In this document: one piece after another, positions 29,091 to 38,012 of the stretch
How positions within the stretch are numbered: the first letter of the stretch is position 1
Layout of the letters: each line of letters starts with the position of its first letter
NCBI GenBank assembly: GCA_023393525.1
Contig: JAEWKZ010000136.1
Location: forward strand, 1-39,013
DNA from: Pseudomonadota bacterium
GTDB taxonomy: Bacteria > Desulfobacterota > Desulfovibrionia > Desulfovibrionales > Desulfomicrobiaceae
Direction: 5' to 3'
Length of the DNA: 39,013 nucleotides
Translations under genes and position numbers: made by a program
Notes under the pieces: generated by a model
The model's input: only the letters and a program-made list of their open reading frames with translations
Told to the model about the DNA's origin: nothing
Databases searched by the model: none

Positions 29091-30205
29091 CCTCCGCCAC
29101 GCAGCGCCTGACCGAAATCCGCGAGCAGATCGACTCGCTGGACGAAAAACTCCTCGACCTGCTGAACAAACGCGCGGGCCTCAGCCGCGAGGTCGGCCAT
29201 ATCAAGTCCGACTCCCTGGACATCGTCTTCAAGCCCTTCCGCGAAAAGGAAGTCCTGAGCCGCCTGAACGCCTTGAGCCCCGGCATCCTGCCCGAAGACC
29301 ACCTGCGCGCCATCTACCGCGAGATCCTGTCCTCCTCGCGCCGCCTGCAGCAGCCCCAGACTGTGGCCTACCTCGGCCCCGAGGGTACCTTCACGCATCT
29401 GGCGGGCCTTGAGTACCTAGGCCGCTCCATGGACTTCACCCCCTGCCCGACCCTGCACGACGTCTTTTTGACCGTAGCCTCGCGCAAGGCGGATCTTGGC
29501 GTCATTCCGCTCGAAAACTCCCTGCAGGGCAGCGTCGGCCAAAGCCTGGACCTCTTTCTGCAATACAATGTCTACATCCACGCCGAGCTTTTCAGCCGCA
29601 TCAGCCATGCCTTGCTCGCCGTGAACGCCGACCTGTCCTCCGTGCGCACGGTCTATTCCCATCCCCAGGCCCTGGCCCAGTGCTCCGGATGGCTGCGCAC
29701 CAACGTGCCCCAGGCCTCGGTCATCCCCACCGAGAGCACGGCCGCGGCCGCGGCCCAGGCCGAGCGGGAGGGCGACGGCTCCGCCGCCATCGGACATCCG
29801 AGACTGGTGGAACGCTATGGCCTGAAAGCCGTGGCGCTGGACATCCAGGACCTGCCGGACAACTGGACCCGCTTTCTGGTCATCGGCCCCACGCCGACGG
29901 TGGGCAGCAGCCGCGACAAGACCTCGCTCCTGTTCACCACCCCGGACCGGCCCGGCGCCCTGGCCGCCATCCTGAACCTGCTGGCCGACCAGGGGCTGAA
30001 CCTGACCAAGCTGGAATCGCGCCCGCTCAAGGGCGAGAAATGGAAGTACGTCTTCTTCATGGACGTGGAATGCGACCTGTCCCAGGAACAGTATGAAAAC
30101 ACCATGAACAACCTGACCAGCCTCTGCCACACCATGCGCGTGCTCGGCAGCTACCCCACGGGTCCGCACCTCTACGGCGCGGGCATGGTCCAGGAGCAGG
30201 CATGA
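29087..30205 (+). CDS. pheA: Bifunctional chorismate mutase / prephenate dehydratase (P-protein)
   Basis: The 372-residue product has an AroQ chorismate mutase domain (about residues 1-90, LTEIREQIDSLDEKLLDLLN), a prephenate dehydratase domain (about 95-275, YLGPEGTFTHLA and the catalytic NWTRFLVIG) and a C-terminal ACT domain (about 285-370) with ESRPLKGEKW, the Phe-binding feedback site. It converts chorismate to phenylpyruvate. The start at 29087 overlaps the previous stop, and the next gene overlaps its stop (ATGA), so translation is coupled. Confidence 0.96.
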   Translation: MTSATQRLTEIREQIDSLDEKLLDLLNKRAGLSREVGHIKSDSLDIVFKPFREKEVLSRLNALSPGILPEDHLRAIYREILSSSRRLQQPQTVAYLGPEGTFTHLAGLEYLGRSMDFTPCPTLHDVFLTVASRKADLGVIPLENSLQGSVGQSLDLFLQYNVYIHAELFSRISHALLAVNADLSSVRTVYSHPQALAQCSGWLRTNVPQASVIPTESTAAAAAQAEREGDGSAAIGHPRLVERYGLKAVALDIQDLPDNWTRFLVIGPTPTVGSSRDKTSLLFTTPDRPGALAAILNLLADQGLNLTKLESRPLKGEKWKYVFFMDVECDLSQEQYENTMNNLTSLCHTMRVLGSYPTGPHLYGAGMVQEQA

Positions 30206-31548
30206 AAGCCGTCATCGACATCACCGCGCCCTCGTCCAAGTCCCTGTCGCACCGGGCGCTCATTTGCGCGGCCCTGGCCGAAGGCGAGTCGCTCCTCGAA
30301 GGCGTGCTCGACAGCCAGGACCTGACCCGCACCGCCGAGTGCCTGCGCCTTCTGGGCGCGCTCATCGAGCCTCAAGGCGGCAAGCTCTTTGTGCGCGGCA
30401 TCGGCGGGAAGGCACGGACGAACGCATCCGACCCCATTTCCATGAACGTCGGCGAATCCGGCACCACCTGCCGGCTCATGGCCGGCGTAGTCACGGCCAT
30501 CCCCGGCATCTACCGCATCCATGGCGAGGGCCGCATCCACGACCGTCCGGTGGCGCATCTGACCGACGCCCTGACGCAGCAGGGGGTGCGCGTCACCTTC
30601 GAGGAAAAAAGCGGCTACCCGCCCCTGGTCATGTCCAGCCCCGGCCTTTTAGGCGGCGAGGTGACCATCAACCTGGAGCAGAGCAGCCAGTACCTCTCGG
30701 GCCTGCTCCTGGCCGCGCCCCTGGCGAGCGGAACGACGACCATCCGTCTGATCGGCAAGTCCGTGGCCTCCTGGCCCTATGTCGCGCTGACGCTCGACAC
30801 CATGGCCCGCTTCGGCGTGCCCGTGATCCTGGAGCGCAGAATCCTGGACGATTGGCAGCCCTGCACCCACGCCGAGGCGGCGGGCCTCTCCCCCACGGAC
30901 ATCCGGCTCATCGTTCGCCCCGCCCCCTACCGGGCCGGGGCCATGCGCGTGGAGGGCGACTGGTCCAATGCCTCCTACTTTCTGGCCGCAGGGGCCGTGG
31001 GCACGGCTCCGGTCCGCATTTCCGGACTCAGCAGGCAGTCGGCCCAGGGTGACCGCTTCATGCTCGAAATCCTGTCCCGCATGGGCGCGTCCGTCGAGTG
31101 GCAGGACGACGTGGTCACGGTTTTTCCGTCCGCGCTGCGCGGCACCCAGGTCGACATGAACGCCTGTCCGGACATCGTGCCCACGGTAGCGGCCATGGCC
31201 GCCTTCGCCACCGGCGAGACAATCATCTCCGGAGCCGCGCACCTGGCCCTGAAGGAATGCGACCGCATCCAGGGACCGGTCACGGAGCTGTCCAAGGCCG
31301 GTGTGAATATCGAAGCCCGGCCCGACGGCATGGTCATTCGCGGCAACGGCGGTCTCCTGCCGCGCAGCGTGGATCTGTGCACCTACGGCGACCACCGCAT
31401 GGCCATGAGCTTCTCCCTGCTCGAACTGGGAGACATCCGCGTAAACCTCGACAACCCCTCCTGCGTGGCCAAATCCTTTCCTGGGTTCTGGGACGTCTGG
31501 AGCCTGATCCGCCTCGGCAACGGCCTGGGAGCCACGCATGAGTCTTAG
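30202..31548 (+). CDS. aroA: 3-phosphoshikimate 1-carboxyvinyltransferase (EPSP synthase)
   Basis: The 448-residue product has the N-terminal signature APSSKSLSHRALICAALAEG, the substrate-binding NVGESGTTCRLMAG, and the C-terminal KECDRIQGPV and YGDHRMAMS motifs. It joins shikimate-3-phosphate and PEP in the sixth step of chorismate synthesis. The loop around the usual GNAGTAMRP reads GESGTTCRL, so the Pro of the E. coli enzyme is replaced by Leu, as in class II-like enzymes. It overlaps tyrA by 11 bases. Confidence 0.95.
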   Translation: MKAVIDITAPSSKSLSHRALICAALAEGESLLEGVLDSQDLTRTAECLRLLGALIEPQGGKLFVRGIGGKARTNASDPISMNVGESGTTCRLMAGVVTAIPGIYRIHGEGRIHDRPVAHLTDALTQQGVRVTFEEKSGYPPLVMSSPGLLGGEVTINLEQSSQYLSGLLLAAPLASGTTTIRLIGKSVASWPYVALTLDTMARFGVPVILERRILDDWQPCTHAEAAGLSPTDIRLIVRPAPYRAGAMRVEGDWSNASYFLAAGAVGTAPVRISGLSRQSAQGDRFMLEILSRMGASVEWQDDVVTVFPSALRGTQVDMNACPDIVPTVAAMAAFATGETIISGAAHLALKECDRIQGPVTELSKAGVNIEARPDGMVIRGNGGLLPRSVDLCTYGDHRMAMSFSLLELGDIRVNLDNPSCVAKSFPGFWDVWSLIRLGNGLGATHES

Positions 31549-32317
31549 CCCCGCATCGGCCATCGTGGTCATCGGCGCCAAAGGGCAGATGGGGGCGCGC
31601 TTCGCGCGCAGCTTTCGCGCGGCGGGCCATCCCGTGACCGAATTCGACCATCCCCTGGATCTGGCCAGGCTGCCCGGCGCCGTGCGAGAGGCCGCCCTGG
31701 TCCTCCTGTGCGTGCCCATCACGGCGATGAAGGATGTCGTCGCGCAGGTGGCTCCGCATCTCACGCAGACAACCATCCTGGCCGACATCTGCTCGGTCAA
31801 GGTCCAGCCCCTGCATGACATGCTGGCCCGGACCACAACCCCCGTGGTCGGCACCCATCCACTTTTCGGCCCCGAAACGCTTGACGTGGAGCTGCGAATT
31901 GCCGTAATTCCGGGACGTGACCAGGCGGCAAGCGATAATCTATCAGACTGCTTCCGCACACTTGGGTTTTCCCCGTTCACCACAACGGCCGATGAGCATG
32001 ACAAAGCCATGGCCTACATCCAAGGACTCAATTTCGTGACAACCGTCGCTTACCTCTGTGCTTCCCCTCTGGAAAACGGAATCGAGCGTTTCTTCACGCC
32101 CTCGTTCGGACGACGCGTTGAAGCGGCCACGAAAATGATCACCCAGGACGCACCCCTCTTCTCCACCATGTTTGAAGCAAACCCCCACAGCCTCGAAGCG
32201 GTCCGCATGTTCCGCTCGTACCTGAACGTCGCCGCCGGCGGCGATCTGGAACTCTTGAGCCAGAAGGCTCTTTGGTGGTGGCGCAAGCAGCATGACGCAG
32301 GGGGACCCGCTTCCTGA
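31538..32317 (+). CDS. tyrA: Prephenate dehydrogenase
   Basis: The 259-residue product has a Rossmann motif (VVIGAKGQMGARFA), the CVPITAMKDVV segment, DICSVKVQPLHDML and the substrate-site GTHPLFGPE followed by a helical C-terminal domain with AYIQGLNFVTT. It makes 4-hydroxyphenylpyruvate for tyrosine. It has no chorismate mutase or ACT domain, so feedback must come from elsewhere. The last third is AT-richer than the rest of the operon. A strong terminator follows. Confidence 0.92.
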   Translation: MSLSPASAIVVIGAKGQMGARFARSFRAAGHPVTEFDHPLDLARLPGAVREAALVLLCVPITAMKDVVAQVAPHLTQTTILADICSVKVQPLHDMLARTTTPVVGTHPLFGPETLDVELRIAVIPGRDQAASDNLSDCFRTLGFSPFTTTADEHDKAMAYIQGLNFVTTVAYLCASPLENGIERFFTPSFGRRVEAATKMITQDAPLFSTMFEANPHSLEAVRMFRSYLNVAAGGDLELLSQKALWWWRKQHDAGGPAS

Positions 32318-32355
32318 CGGCATCGCAGTGCCGTTAGTTCAGGCATAAAGGCATC

Positions 32356-32390
32356 AAAAGCCGGATCCTCCCAGGATCCGGCTTTTTTTT
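32356..32390 (+). terminator. Strong terminator between tyrA and trpE
   Basis: AAAAGCCGGATCCT and AGGATCCGGCTTTT form a perfect 14-bp stem with a CCC loop and a T-run. It separates the common aromatic genes from the trp genes. No Trp-rich leader peptide is visible before it, so it either ends most transcripts, or trpE has its own promoter in the 34 bases before its start or inside tyrA. Confidence 0.93.
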
Positions 32391-32423
32391 ATCCAAAATT
32401 CAACAATCGATTATGGAGGCACC

Positions 32424-33836
32424 ATGATCACCCTACCCCAACAGGGGACCTGGCTCCCGGCGGACACACAGACGCCCATCTCCCTGTACCTGACACTGGT
32501 GCGCGATAAACAGGGTTTCCTTCTTGAAAGCACCGAGGTGGACGGACGGCTGGGCCGTTACAGCCTCATCGGCTGGGATTATCGGCTGATCCTCTCCTGC
32601 GCCGGCGGCAAGCTCGACGTGCAGAGCTACGACCCGCGCCTGCACGGCCTGAAGGAATTCAGCGGCCAGGAGTACGTGACGGGCCTTCGCGCCTGTCTGA
32701 GCGCCCTGACCGTCACCGGCCCCGAGAACCTGGGCCCGCTCCCGGCCGTGACCAGAAGCGTTTGCGGCTACATGGCCTACAACATGGGCGGCATCTTCGA
32801 GCCGGCCCTGGCCGACCGCTTGCGGCCCGAAGAAGGGCGCTCCATCATGGTCCTGCCGGGCAAGGTCATCCTCTTCGACCACCTGCACCACCGCTGCTGC
32901 TACCTGACGCTGGACTCGACCACCAACCTGAACGGCTGCCAGCGCCCGAGCACCCCGGCCCCGCCCGTGGTCGGCGCCATCACCACCACGCCGAGCCAGG
33001 ATGAATTCCTGCGCCGGGTGGGCCGGGCCAAAGAGCTCATCACCGAGGGCGAGGCCATCCAGATCGTGCTCTCGACCCGCTTCTCGGCCCCGTTCTCGGG
33101 CTCCGCCTTTGAACTGTACCGGCGTCTGCGCCAGATCAACCCCTCCCCCTACACCTTCTTCATGTCCTTCGGGGAGTTGACGGTCATGGGCTCCTCGCCG
33201 GAGCTGCTCATCCGCTGCGAGGACGGCCTCTTGCAGCTGCGGCCCATCGCTGGAACCCGCGTGCGCGGCGCGACCGAGGCCGAGGACCAGGAACTGGCCG
33301 ACGAACTGCTGGCCGACGAGAAGGAGCGGGCCGAGCACGTCATGCTCGTGGATCTGGGCCGCAACGACCTCGGCCGCATCGCCGCCCCCGGCACCGTGCA
33401 TGTCGACAAGTACATGCAGGTCGAGCGCTTTTCCCATGTCATGCACCTGACCTCCTACCTCTCGGCCCATCTGGCCGAGGGCCTCGACGCCATCGACGTA
33501 TTGAAGGCCGGATTCCCGGCGGGCACCGTCTCCGGCGCGCCCAAGATCCGGGCCATGCAGATCATCGCCGACGAGGAGAAGCTCGATCGCGGCCCCTATG
33601 CCGGCGGCATCGGCTGGATCGGCCTCGATCAGGGGCAGGTCAACCTCGACACGGGCATCACCATCCGCTCCCTGTGGGTGGAGAACGGCCAGATCAACTG
33701 GCAGGCGGGCGCGGGCCTGGTCTTCGACTCGGACCCGGAAAAGGAATGGCAGGAGTGCCACAACAAGGCCAGGGCGATTTTAAAGGCTATCACCAGCACC
33801 GGAGGCGGAGATGATTTTACTGATCGACAACTTTGA
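32424..33836 (+). CDS. trpE: Anthranilate synthase component I
   Basis: The 470-residue product has the tryptophan-feedback motif LLESTEVDGRLGRYSLIG near the N terminus and the chorismate-binding signatures IQIVLSTRF, GSSPELLIR, RPIAGTRVRG and FPAGTVSGAPKIRAM. With TrpG it turns chorismate and glutamine into anthranilate. GGAGG lies before the ATG. Its 3' end overlaps trpG by 26 bases. Confidence 0.96.
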   Translation: MITLPQQGTWLPADTQTPISLYLTLVRDKQGFLLESTEVDGRLGRYSLIGWDYRLILSCAGGKLDVQSYDPRLHGLKEFSGQEYVTGLRACLSALTVTGPENLGPLPAVTRSVCGYMAYNMGGIFEPALADRLRPEEGRSIMVLPGKVILFDHLHHRCCYLTLDSTTNLNGCQRPSTPAPPVVGAITTTPSQDEFLRRVGRAKELITEGEAIQIVLSTRFSAPFSGSAFELYRRLRQINPSPYTFFMSFGELTVMGSSPELLIRCEDGLLQLRPIAGTRVRGATEAEDQELADELLADEKERAEHVMLVDLGRNDLGRIAAPGTVHVDKYMQVERFSHVMHLTSYLSAHLAEGLDAIDVLKAGFPAGTVSGAPKIRAMQIIADEEKLDRGPYAGGIGWIGLDQGQVNLDTGITIRSLWVENGQINWQAGAGLVFDSDPEKEWQECHNKARAILKAITSTGGGDDFTDRQL

Positions 33837-34395
33837 CTCGTTTACTTTCAACCTGGTTCAGGTTTTCCAATCTTTGGGCGCAAACCCCTTGGTGCTTCGT
33901 AACAACGAGCCGGAAATCCTGAGCCTGGCCACGGACCCGCGCCTGCGCGGCGCGATCATCTCCCCCGGGCCCAGCCACCCCCGCAACACGGGGCTGTGCC
34001 TGCAATTTCTGGACCTGGTGCCAAGGACCATGCCCATCCTTGGCGTCTGCCTCGGACACCAGACCCTGGCGCACCACAGCGGCGTGACCGTGGGCTCGGC
34101 CCGGCGCATCATGCACGGCAAGACCTCGGATATCCGCCACGACGGGACAGGCCTTTTTGAAGGATTGCCAAACCCCATGCAGATCGGGCGCTACCATTCC
34201 CTGGCCGTGCATGAGGAAGGACGGACCGATCTGCCCTTCGCCATCACCGCCCGCACCGACCGCGGGGAAGTCATGGCCCTGGCCTTCAAAGACCGCCCCT
34301 GGGTCGGCGTGCAGTTCCACCCCGAATCCGTGCTCACGCCGGACGGCCCCAAGCTTCTCAAAAACTTCCTGAACATGTGCGACACCACGGAGTAA
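33811..34395 (+). CDS. trpG: Anthranilate synthase component II (glutamine amidotransferase)
   Basis: The 194-residue class I glutaminase has the start MILLIDNFDSFTFNLVQVFQ, the nucleophile Cys in GVCLGHQTLAHH, and the His-x-Glu of VQFHPESVLTPDG. It supplies ammonia to TrpE. It overlaps trpE and lies 3 bases before trpD. Confidence 0.96.
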   Translation: MILLIDNFDSFTFNLVQVFQSLGANPLVLRNNEPEILSLATDPRLRGAIISPGPSHPRNTGLCLQFLDLVPRTMPILGVCLGHQTLAHHSGVTVGSARRIMHGKTSDIRHDGTGLFEGLPNPMQIGRYHSLAVHEEGRTDLPFAITARTDRGEVMALAFKDRPWVGVQFHPESVLTPDGPKLLKNFLNMCDTTE

Positions 34396-34398
34396 GCC

Positions 34399-35400
34399 AT
34401 GAACACCATCAGCCATATTCTCGAACATCTGACCACGGGCGCGGACCTCTCCGCTCCCCAGGCCAAGGAGGCCTTCGATCTCCTGCTGACCGGCGAGGTC
34501 TCCCCGGTGCAGGCAGGCGCCTTTCTGATGGGCCTGCGCTCCAAGGGCGAGACCGCCGCCGAGCTCTCGGCCGCCGTGGACGCGGCCCTGGGTCAGGCCC
34601 GGCTCATCCCCGGACTCTCGGGCAAACGCATCGACACCTGCGGCACGGGCGGCGACGGCCAGCACAGCTTCAACTGTTCCACGGCCGTGTCCTTTTTCCT
34701 GGCCGACATGGGCTATCAGGTCGTCAAGCACGGCAACCGGGCCGTATCGAGCAAATGCGGCAGCGCCGACGTGGTCGAAGACCTCGGCTACCCTCTGGTC
34801 ACGGAACCCGAGGAGGCGCGGGCGGAGCTGGCCAAGCGCAACTTCGTCTTCCTCTTCGCCCCGCATTTCCACCCGGCCTTCAGGCATGTGGGGCCGGTGC
34901 GGCAGCAGCTCGGCGTGCGCACCATCTTCAACCTCATGGGCCCGCTCCTGAACCCGGCCCTGCCCACGCATCAGATATTGGGCGTACCGGATTTTCGCTT
35001 CGCGCCCATGATCGCCCAGGTTTTGGCGGCTAGAAAGGGCCTGGAGCGCGCGGCCATCGTCCACGGCGCGGGCGGCTTCGACGAACTGACCCCCTGCGGC
35101 CCCGGACAGGTCATCTTCATCGAGCACGGCGTCATCCACGAAGCAGTCATCGACCCCGCGGATTTCGGCCTCTCGACCTGCGTACCGAGGGCTCTGGCCT
35201 GCGACAGCAAGGAAGAGGCGCTCAAGCTGCAACGTCAGGTCCTGACGGGAAAAGGCCCCAAATCCCTCCAGGACATGGTCACTCTGAACCTCGGAGTGGC
35301 CATCTACCTCCTGGAGGACAACCTGCCCCTGGATCTGGCCATGGAAATGGCGCAGGCCAAGGTGGAACAGGGGCTTGTCCACGGGGTGTGCCATGCTTGA
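34399..35400 (+). CDS. trpD: Anthranilate phosphoribosyltransferase
   Basis: The 333-residue product shows the PRPP-binding DTCGTGGDGQHSFNCSTA, the KHGNRAVSSKCGSADV segment and the GPLLNP-type motif. It attaches phosphoribose to anthranilate. It is a stand-alone TrpD, not fused to TrpG. Its stop overlaps the trpC start by 8 bases. Confidence 0.96.
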   Translation: MNTISHILEHLTTGADLSAPQAKEAFDLLLTGEVSPVQAGAFLMGLRSKGETAAELSAAVDAALGQARLIPGLSGKRIDTCGTGGDGQHSFNCSTAVSFFLADMGYQVVKHGNRAVSSKCGSADVVEDLGYPLVTEPEEARAELAKRNFVFLFAPHFHPAFRHVGPVRQQLGVRTIFNLMGPLLNPALPTHQILGVPDFRFAPMIAQVLAARKGLERAAIVHGAGGFDELTPCGPGQVIFIEHGVIHEAVIDPADFGLSTCVPRALACDSKEEALKLQRQVLTGKGPKSLQDMVTLNLGVAIYLLEDNLPLDLAMEMAQAKVEQGLVHGVCHA

Positions 35401-36166
35401 GAAATTCCGCCTGGCCAAGGAAGCGGAAGTCCGGGAGCTCCTGCGCCTGCGTGACGCCGGGCATGTGCACGCGCCTTGGGACCGCCCCCGTCCGGGTTTC
35501 GGCGCGGCCCTGACCCGGTCCGGATCATCGGGCATCATCGCCGAGTACAAGCGCGCCTCCCCGTCCAAGGGCGACATAAACGTAAGCGTCAGTCCCGCCG
35601 AAGCCTGCGCTGGCTACGCCGGGGCCGGAGCCTGCGCCCTGTCCATCCTGACCGAGAGCCGCTATTTCAAGGGCGACCTCTCCTTTCTGGCCGAGGTCGC
35701 GGGCCTTGGCCTGCCGCTCTTGCGCAAGGACTTCATCATCCACCCGCTGCAGGTGGAGGCGACCACGGCCACCCCGGCCTCGGCGATCCTGCTCATCGTA
35801 CGCATGTTCGAGGATGTGAACGATCTGGCCATGATGCACGCCCTGTGCCTGACGCATGGCCTTGAGCCGGTGGTGGAGGTCTTCGACGAACGCGATCTGG
35901 ACCGGGCCAAGGAAATCGGAAGCACCATCATCCAGGTCAACAACCGCGACCTGGACACGCTGACCACGGACCTTGGCCGCTGCCTGGACATGGTGCGGCG
36001 CAAGGAGGATGGTGAAATCTGGATCGGGGCCAGCGGCATCGAAACCTTAGAGCAGGTGCGGGAACTGAAAAGCGCCGGTCTGGACGCGCTGCTCATCGGC
36101 ACGGCGCTCATGCGACACGGCGATCCCGGCCAGGGCCTGGCCGCGCTTACCGGAGGGAAATCATGA
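35393..36166 (+). CDS. trpC: Indole-3-glycerol phosphate synthase
   Basis: The 257-residue (beta/alpha)8 enzyme begins MLEKFRLAKEAEV, overlapping the trpD stop (ATGCTTGA), which decides the start. It has IIAEYKRASPSKGDI, LLRKDFIIHPLQV and the VNNRDLDTL motif. It closes the indole ring. Next gene overlaps by 4 bases. Confidence 0.95.
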   Translation: MLEKFRLAKEAEVRELLRLRDAGHVHAPWDRPRPGFGAALTRSGSSGIIAEYKRASPSKGDINVSVSPAEACAGYAGAGACALSILTESRYFKGDLSFLAEVAGLGLPLLRKDFIIHPLQVEATTATPASAILLIVRMFEDVNDLAMMHALCLTHGLEPVVEVFDERDLDRAKEIGSTIIQVNNRDLDTLTTDLGRCLDMVRRKEDGEIWIGASGIETLEQVRELKSAGLDALLIGTALMRHGDPGQGLAALTGGKS

Positions 36167-36777
36167 TCATCAAGGTTTGCGGCATGACCAGGGCCGAGGA
36201 CGTCGAATTCTGCGACAGGCTCGGCATCGACCTCCTGGGCTTCATCTTTCATCCCGAGAGCCCCAGAAACGTCGCCCCGGAATGGGTCGCCAGCCAAAAG
36301 CCCGGCCGCGCCCTCAAGACCGGCGTCTTCGTGCGTCAGAGCGTGGAAGAAGTCAGCGCCATGGCCAAAGCGGCAGGCCTCGATCTGCTGCAGCTCCACG
36401 GCGGACACACCGTGGAGCAGTGCCGCGACCTCGGACCCGAGCGGGTCATCAAGACCATGTGGCCCCAGCGTTATCCGAGCACGGAACGCCTGCTCGCGGA
36501 CATGCTGCTTTTCGCCCCGGTCTGCCGGGCCATCCTGCTCGACAGCGGCAAAAGCGGCGGCGGGCACGGCACAAGCATCAATCCGGCGGACCTGCGACGC
36601 CTCAACTGTCCCCATCCCTGGTATCTGGCCGGGGGGCTTGGTCCCCACAATCTGGACACCATGAAAACCACCGGCGCGAGCGGCTTCGACCTCAATTCCG
36701 GAGTGGAAAAACTCCCCGGAATCAAGGATCATGAGAAAATACGCACCGCCTTACACATACTGCGAGGAAAACCATGA
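36163..36777 (+). CDS. trpF: Phosphoribosylanthranilate isomerase
   Basis: The 204-residue product has the N-terminal KVCGMTRAED with its catalytic Cys, GVFVRQS, LQLHG and the C-terminal LAGGLGPHNL and GFDLNSGVEKLPGIKD motifs. It isomerises PRA to CdRP. It sits between trpC and trpB with 4-base overlaps on both sides. Confidence 0.95.
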   Translation: MIIKVCGMTRAEDVEFCDRLGIDLLGFIFHPESPRNVAPEWVASQKPGRALKTGVFVRQSVEEVSAMAKAAGLDLLQLHGGHTVEQCRDLGPERVIKTMWPQRYPSTERLLADMLLFAPVCRAILLDSGKSGGGHGTSINPADLRRLNCPHPWYLAGGLGPHNLDTMKTTGASGFDLNSGVEKLPGIKDHEKIRTALHILRGKP

Positions 36778-38012
36778 GCAGAATATCCGACATGCTCCCG
36801 CGTCATTTCGGCCCGTACGGCGGCCGCTATGTGCCGGAGATGCTTGTTCCGGCCCTGGAAGAGCTGGAGCAGGGCTACCGAAAATACAAGGACGATCCCG
36901 AGTTCACGGCCGAACTGACGGACCTGTATCAAAACTACTGCGGCCGTCCCACGCCGCTCTACTTCGCCGAGAACCTGACCCGGGAGCTGGGCGGCTGCAA
37001 AATCTACCTGAAGCTTGAAGGGCTGGCGCACACCGGCGCGCACAAGATCAACAACGCCCTCGGCCAGGCTCTGCTGGCCAAGCGTCTGGGCAAGACCAAG
37101 GTCATCGCCGAAACCGGGGCCGGTCAGCACGGCCTGGCTTCGGCCACGGTGGCCGCGCGCTTCGGCCTTGAGTGCAAGGTCTTCATGGGCGAGGTGGACG
37201 TGCGCCGCCAGTACCCCAACGTCTATGCCATGAAGCTCCTCGGCGCCGAGGTCATCCCCGTCACCGACGGCACGAAGACACTGAAGGACGCGGTCAACGC
37301 CACGCTGAAATACTGGATTCAGAACCTAAAAGACACGCACTACATCCTGGGCTCGGCCCTGGGGCCGTTTCCCTACCCGGTCATGGTGCGCGATTTCCAG
37401 TCCGTCATCGGCCGCGAAGCGCGCGCCCAGATCCTGGAGCGCGAGGGCAGGCTGCCCAATCATCTGGTGGCCTGCGTAGGCGGGGGCTCCAACTCCATCG
37501 GACTCTTCCATCCCTTTCTGCAGGACACGGGCATCCGCTTCCACGGGGCCGAGGCCGGCGGACGCGGCCCGGCCATCGGCGACAATGCGGCCCGCTTCGG
37601 CGGCAAACCACAGGTCGGCATCGCGCAGGGCTACAAGAGCTATTTTCTGCAGGACGAGAGCGGGCAGCTCCAGAACACCCATTCGGTCTCGGCGGGCCTC
37701 GATTATGCGGGGGTCGGGCCGGAGCTGGCCTGGCTCCATGACCAGAGCGTCATCGAATTCGCGCCCATCACTGATGTCAACGCCCTCGACGCCTTCAAGC
37801 GCCTGACAAAGCTGGAAGGCATCATCCCGGCGCTCGAATCCTCCCACGCAGTGGCCCGGGCCATCGAGCTGGCGCCGACGCTGCCCAGGGACGAGATCAT
37901 GATCGTCAACATCTCCGGGCGCGGCGACAAGGACATCTTCATCACGGCCATGGAACTGGACCGCGAAAACTGGATCGCTTTTCTGGAAAACGAGGTGCGT
38001 CATGGAAAATAA
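36774..38012 (+). CDS. trpB: Tryptophan synthase beta chain
   Basis: The 412-residue PLP enzyme has the cofactor Lys in HTGAHKINNALGQ, the phosphate-binding GGGSNSIG, and the GAEAGGRG and HSVSAGLDYAGVGPE segments of TrpB1-type chains. It joins indole and serine to tryptophan. It is the ordinary TrpB1, not TrpB2. trpA overlaps its 3' end by 11 bases. Confidence 0.96.
   Translation: MSRISDMLPRHFGPYGGRYVPEMLVPALEELEQGYRKYKDDPEFTAELTDLYQNYCGRPTPLYFAENLTRELGGCKIYLKLEGLAHTGAHKINNALGQALLAKRLGKTKVIAETGAGQHGLASATVAARFGLECKVFMGEVDVRRQYPNVYAMKLLGAEVIPVTDGTKTLKDAVNATLKYWIQNLKDTHYILGSALGPFPYPVMVRDFQSVIGREARAQILEREGRLPNHLVACVGGGSNSIGLFHPFLQDTGIRFHGAEAGGRGPAIGDNAARFGGKPQVGIAQGYKSYFLQDESGQLQNTHSVSAGLDYAGVGPELAWLHDQSVIEFAPITDVNALDAFKRLTKLEGIIPALESSHAVARAIELAPTLPRDEIMIVNISGRGDKDIFITAMELDRENWIAFLENEVRHGK

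Noticed and set aside
32318..32423. A Trp leader peptide before trpE
   Set aside because: No short frame with Trp codons precedes the hairpin; only a terminator is supported.
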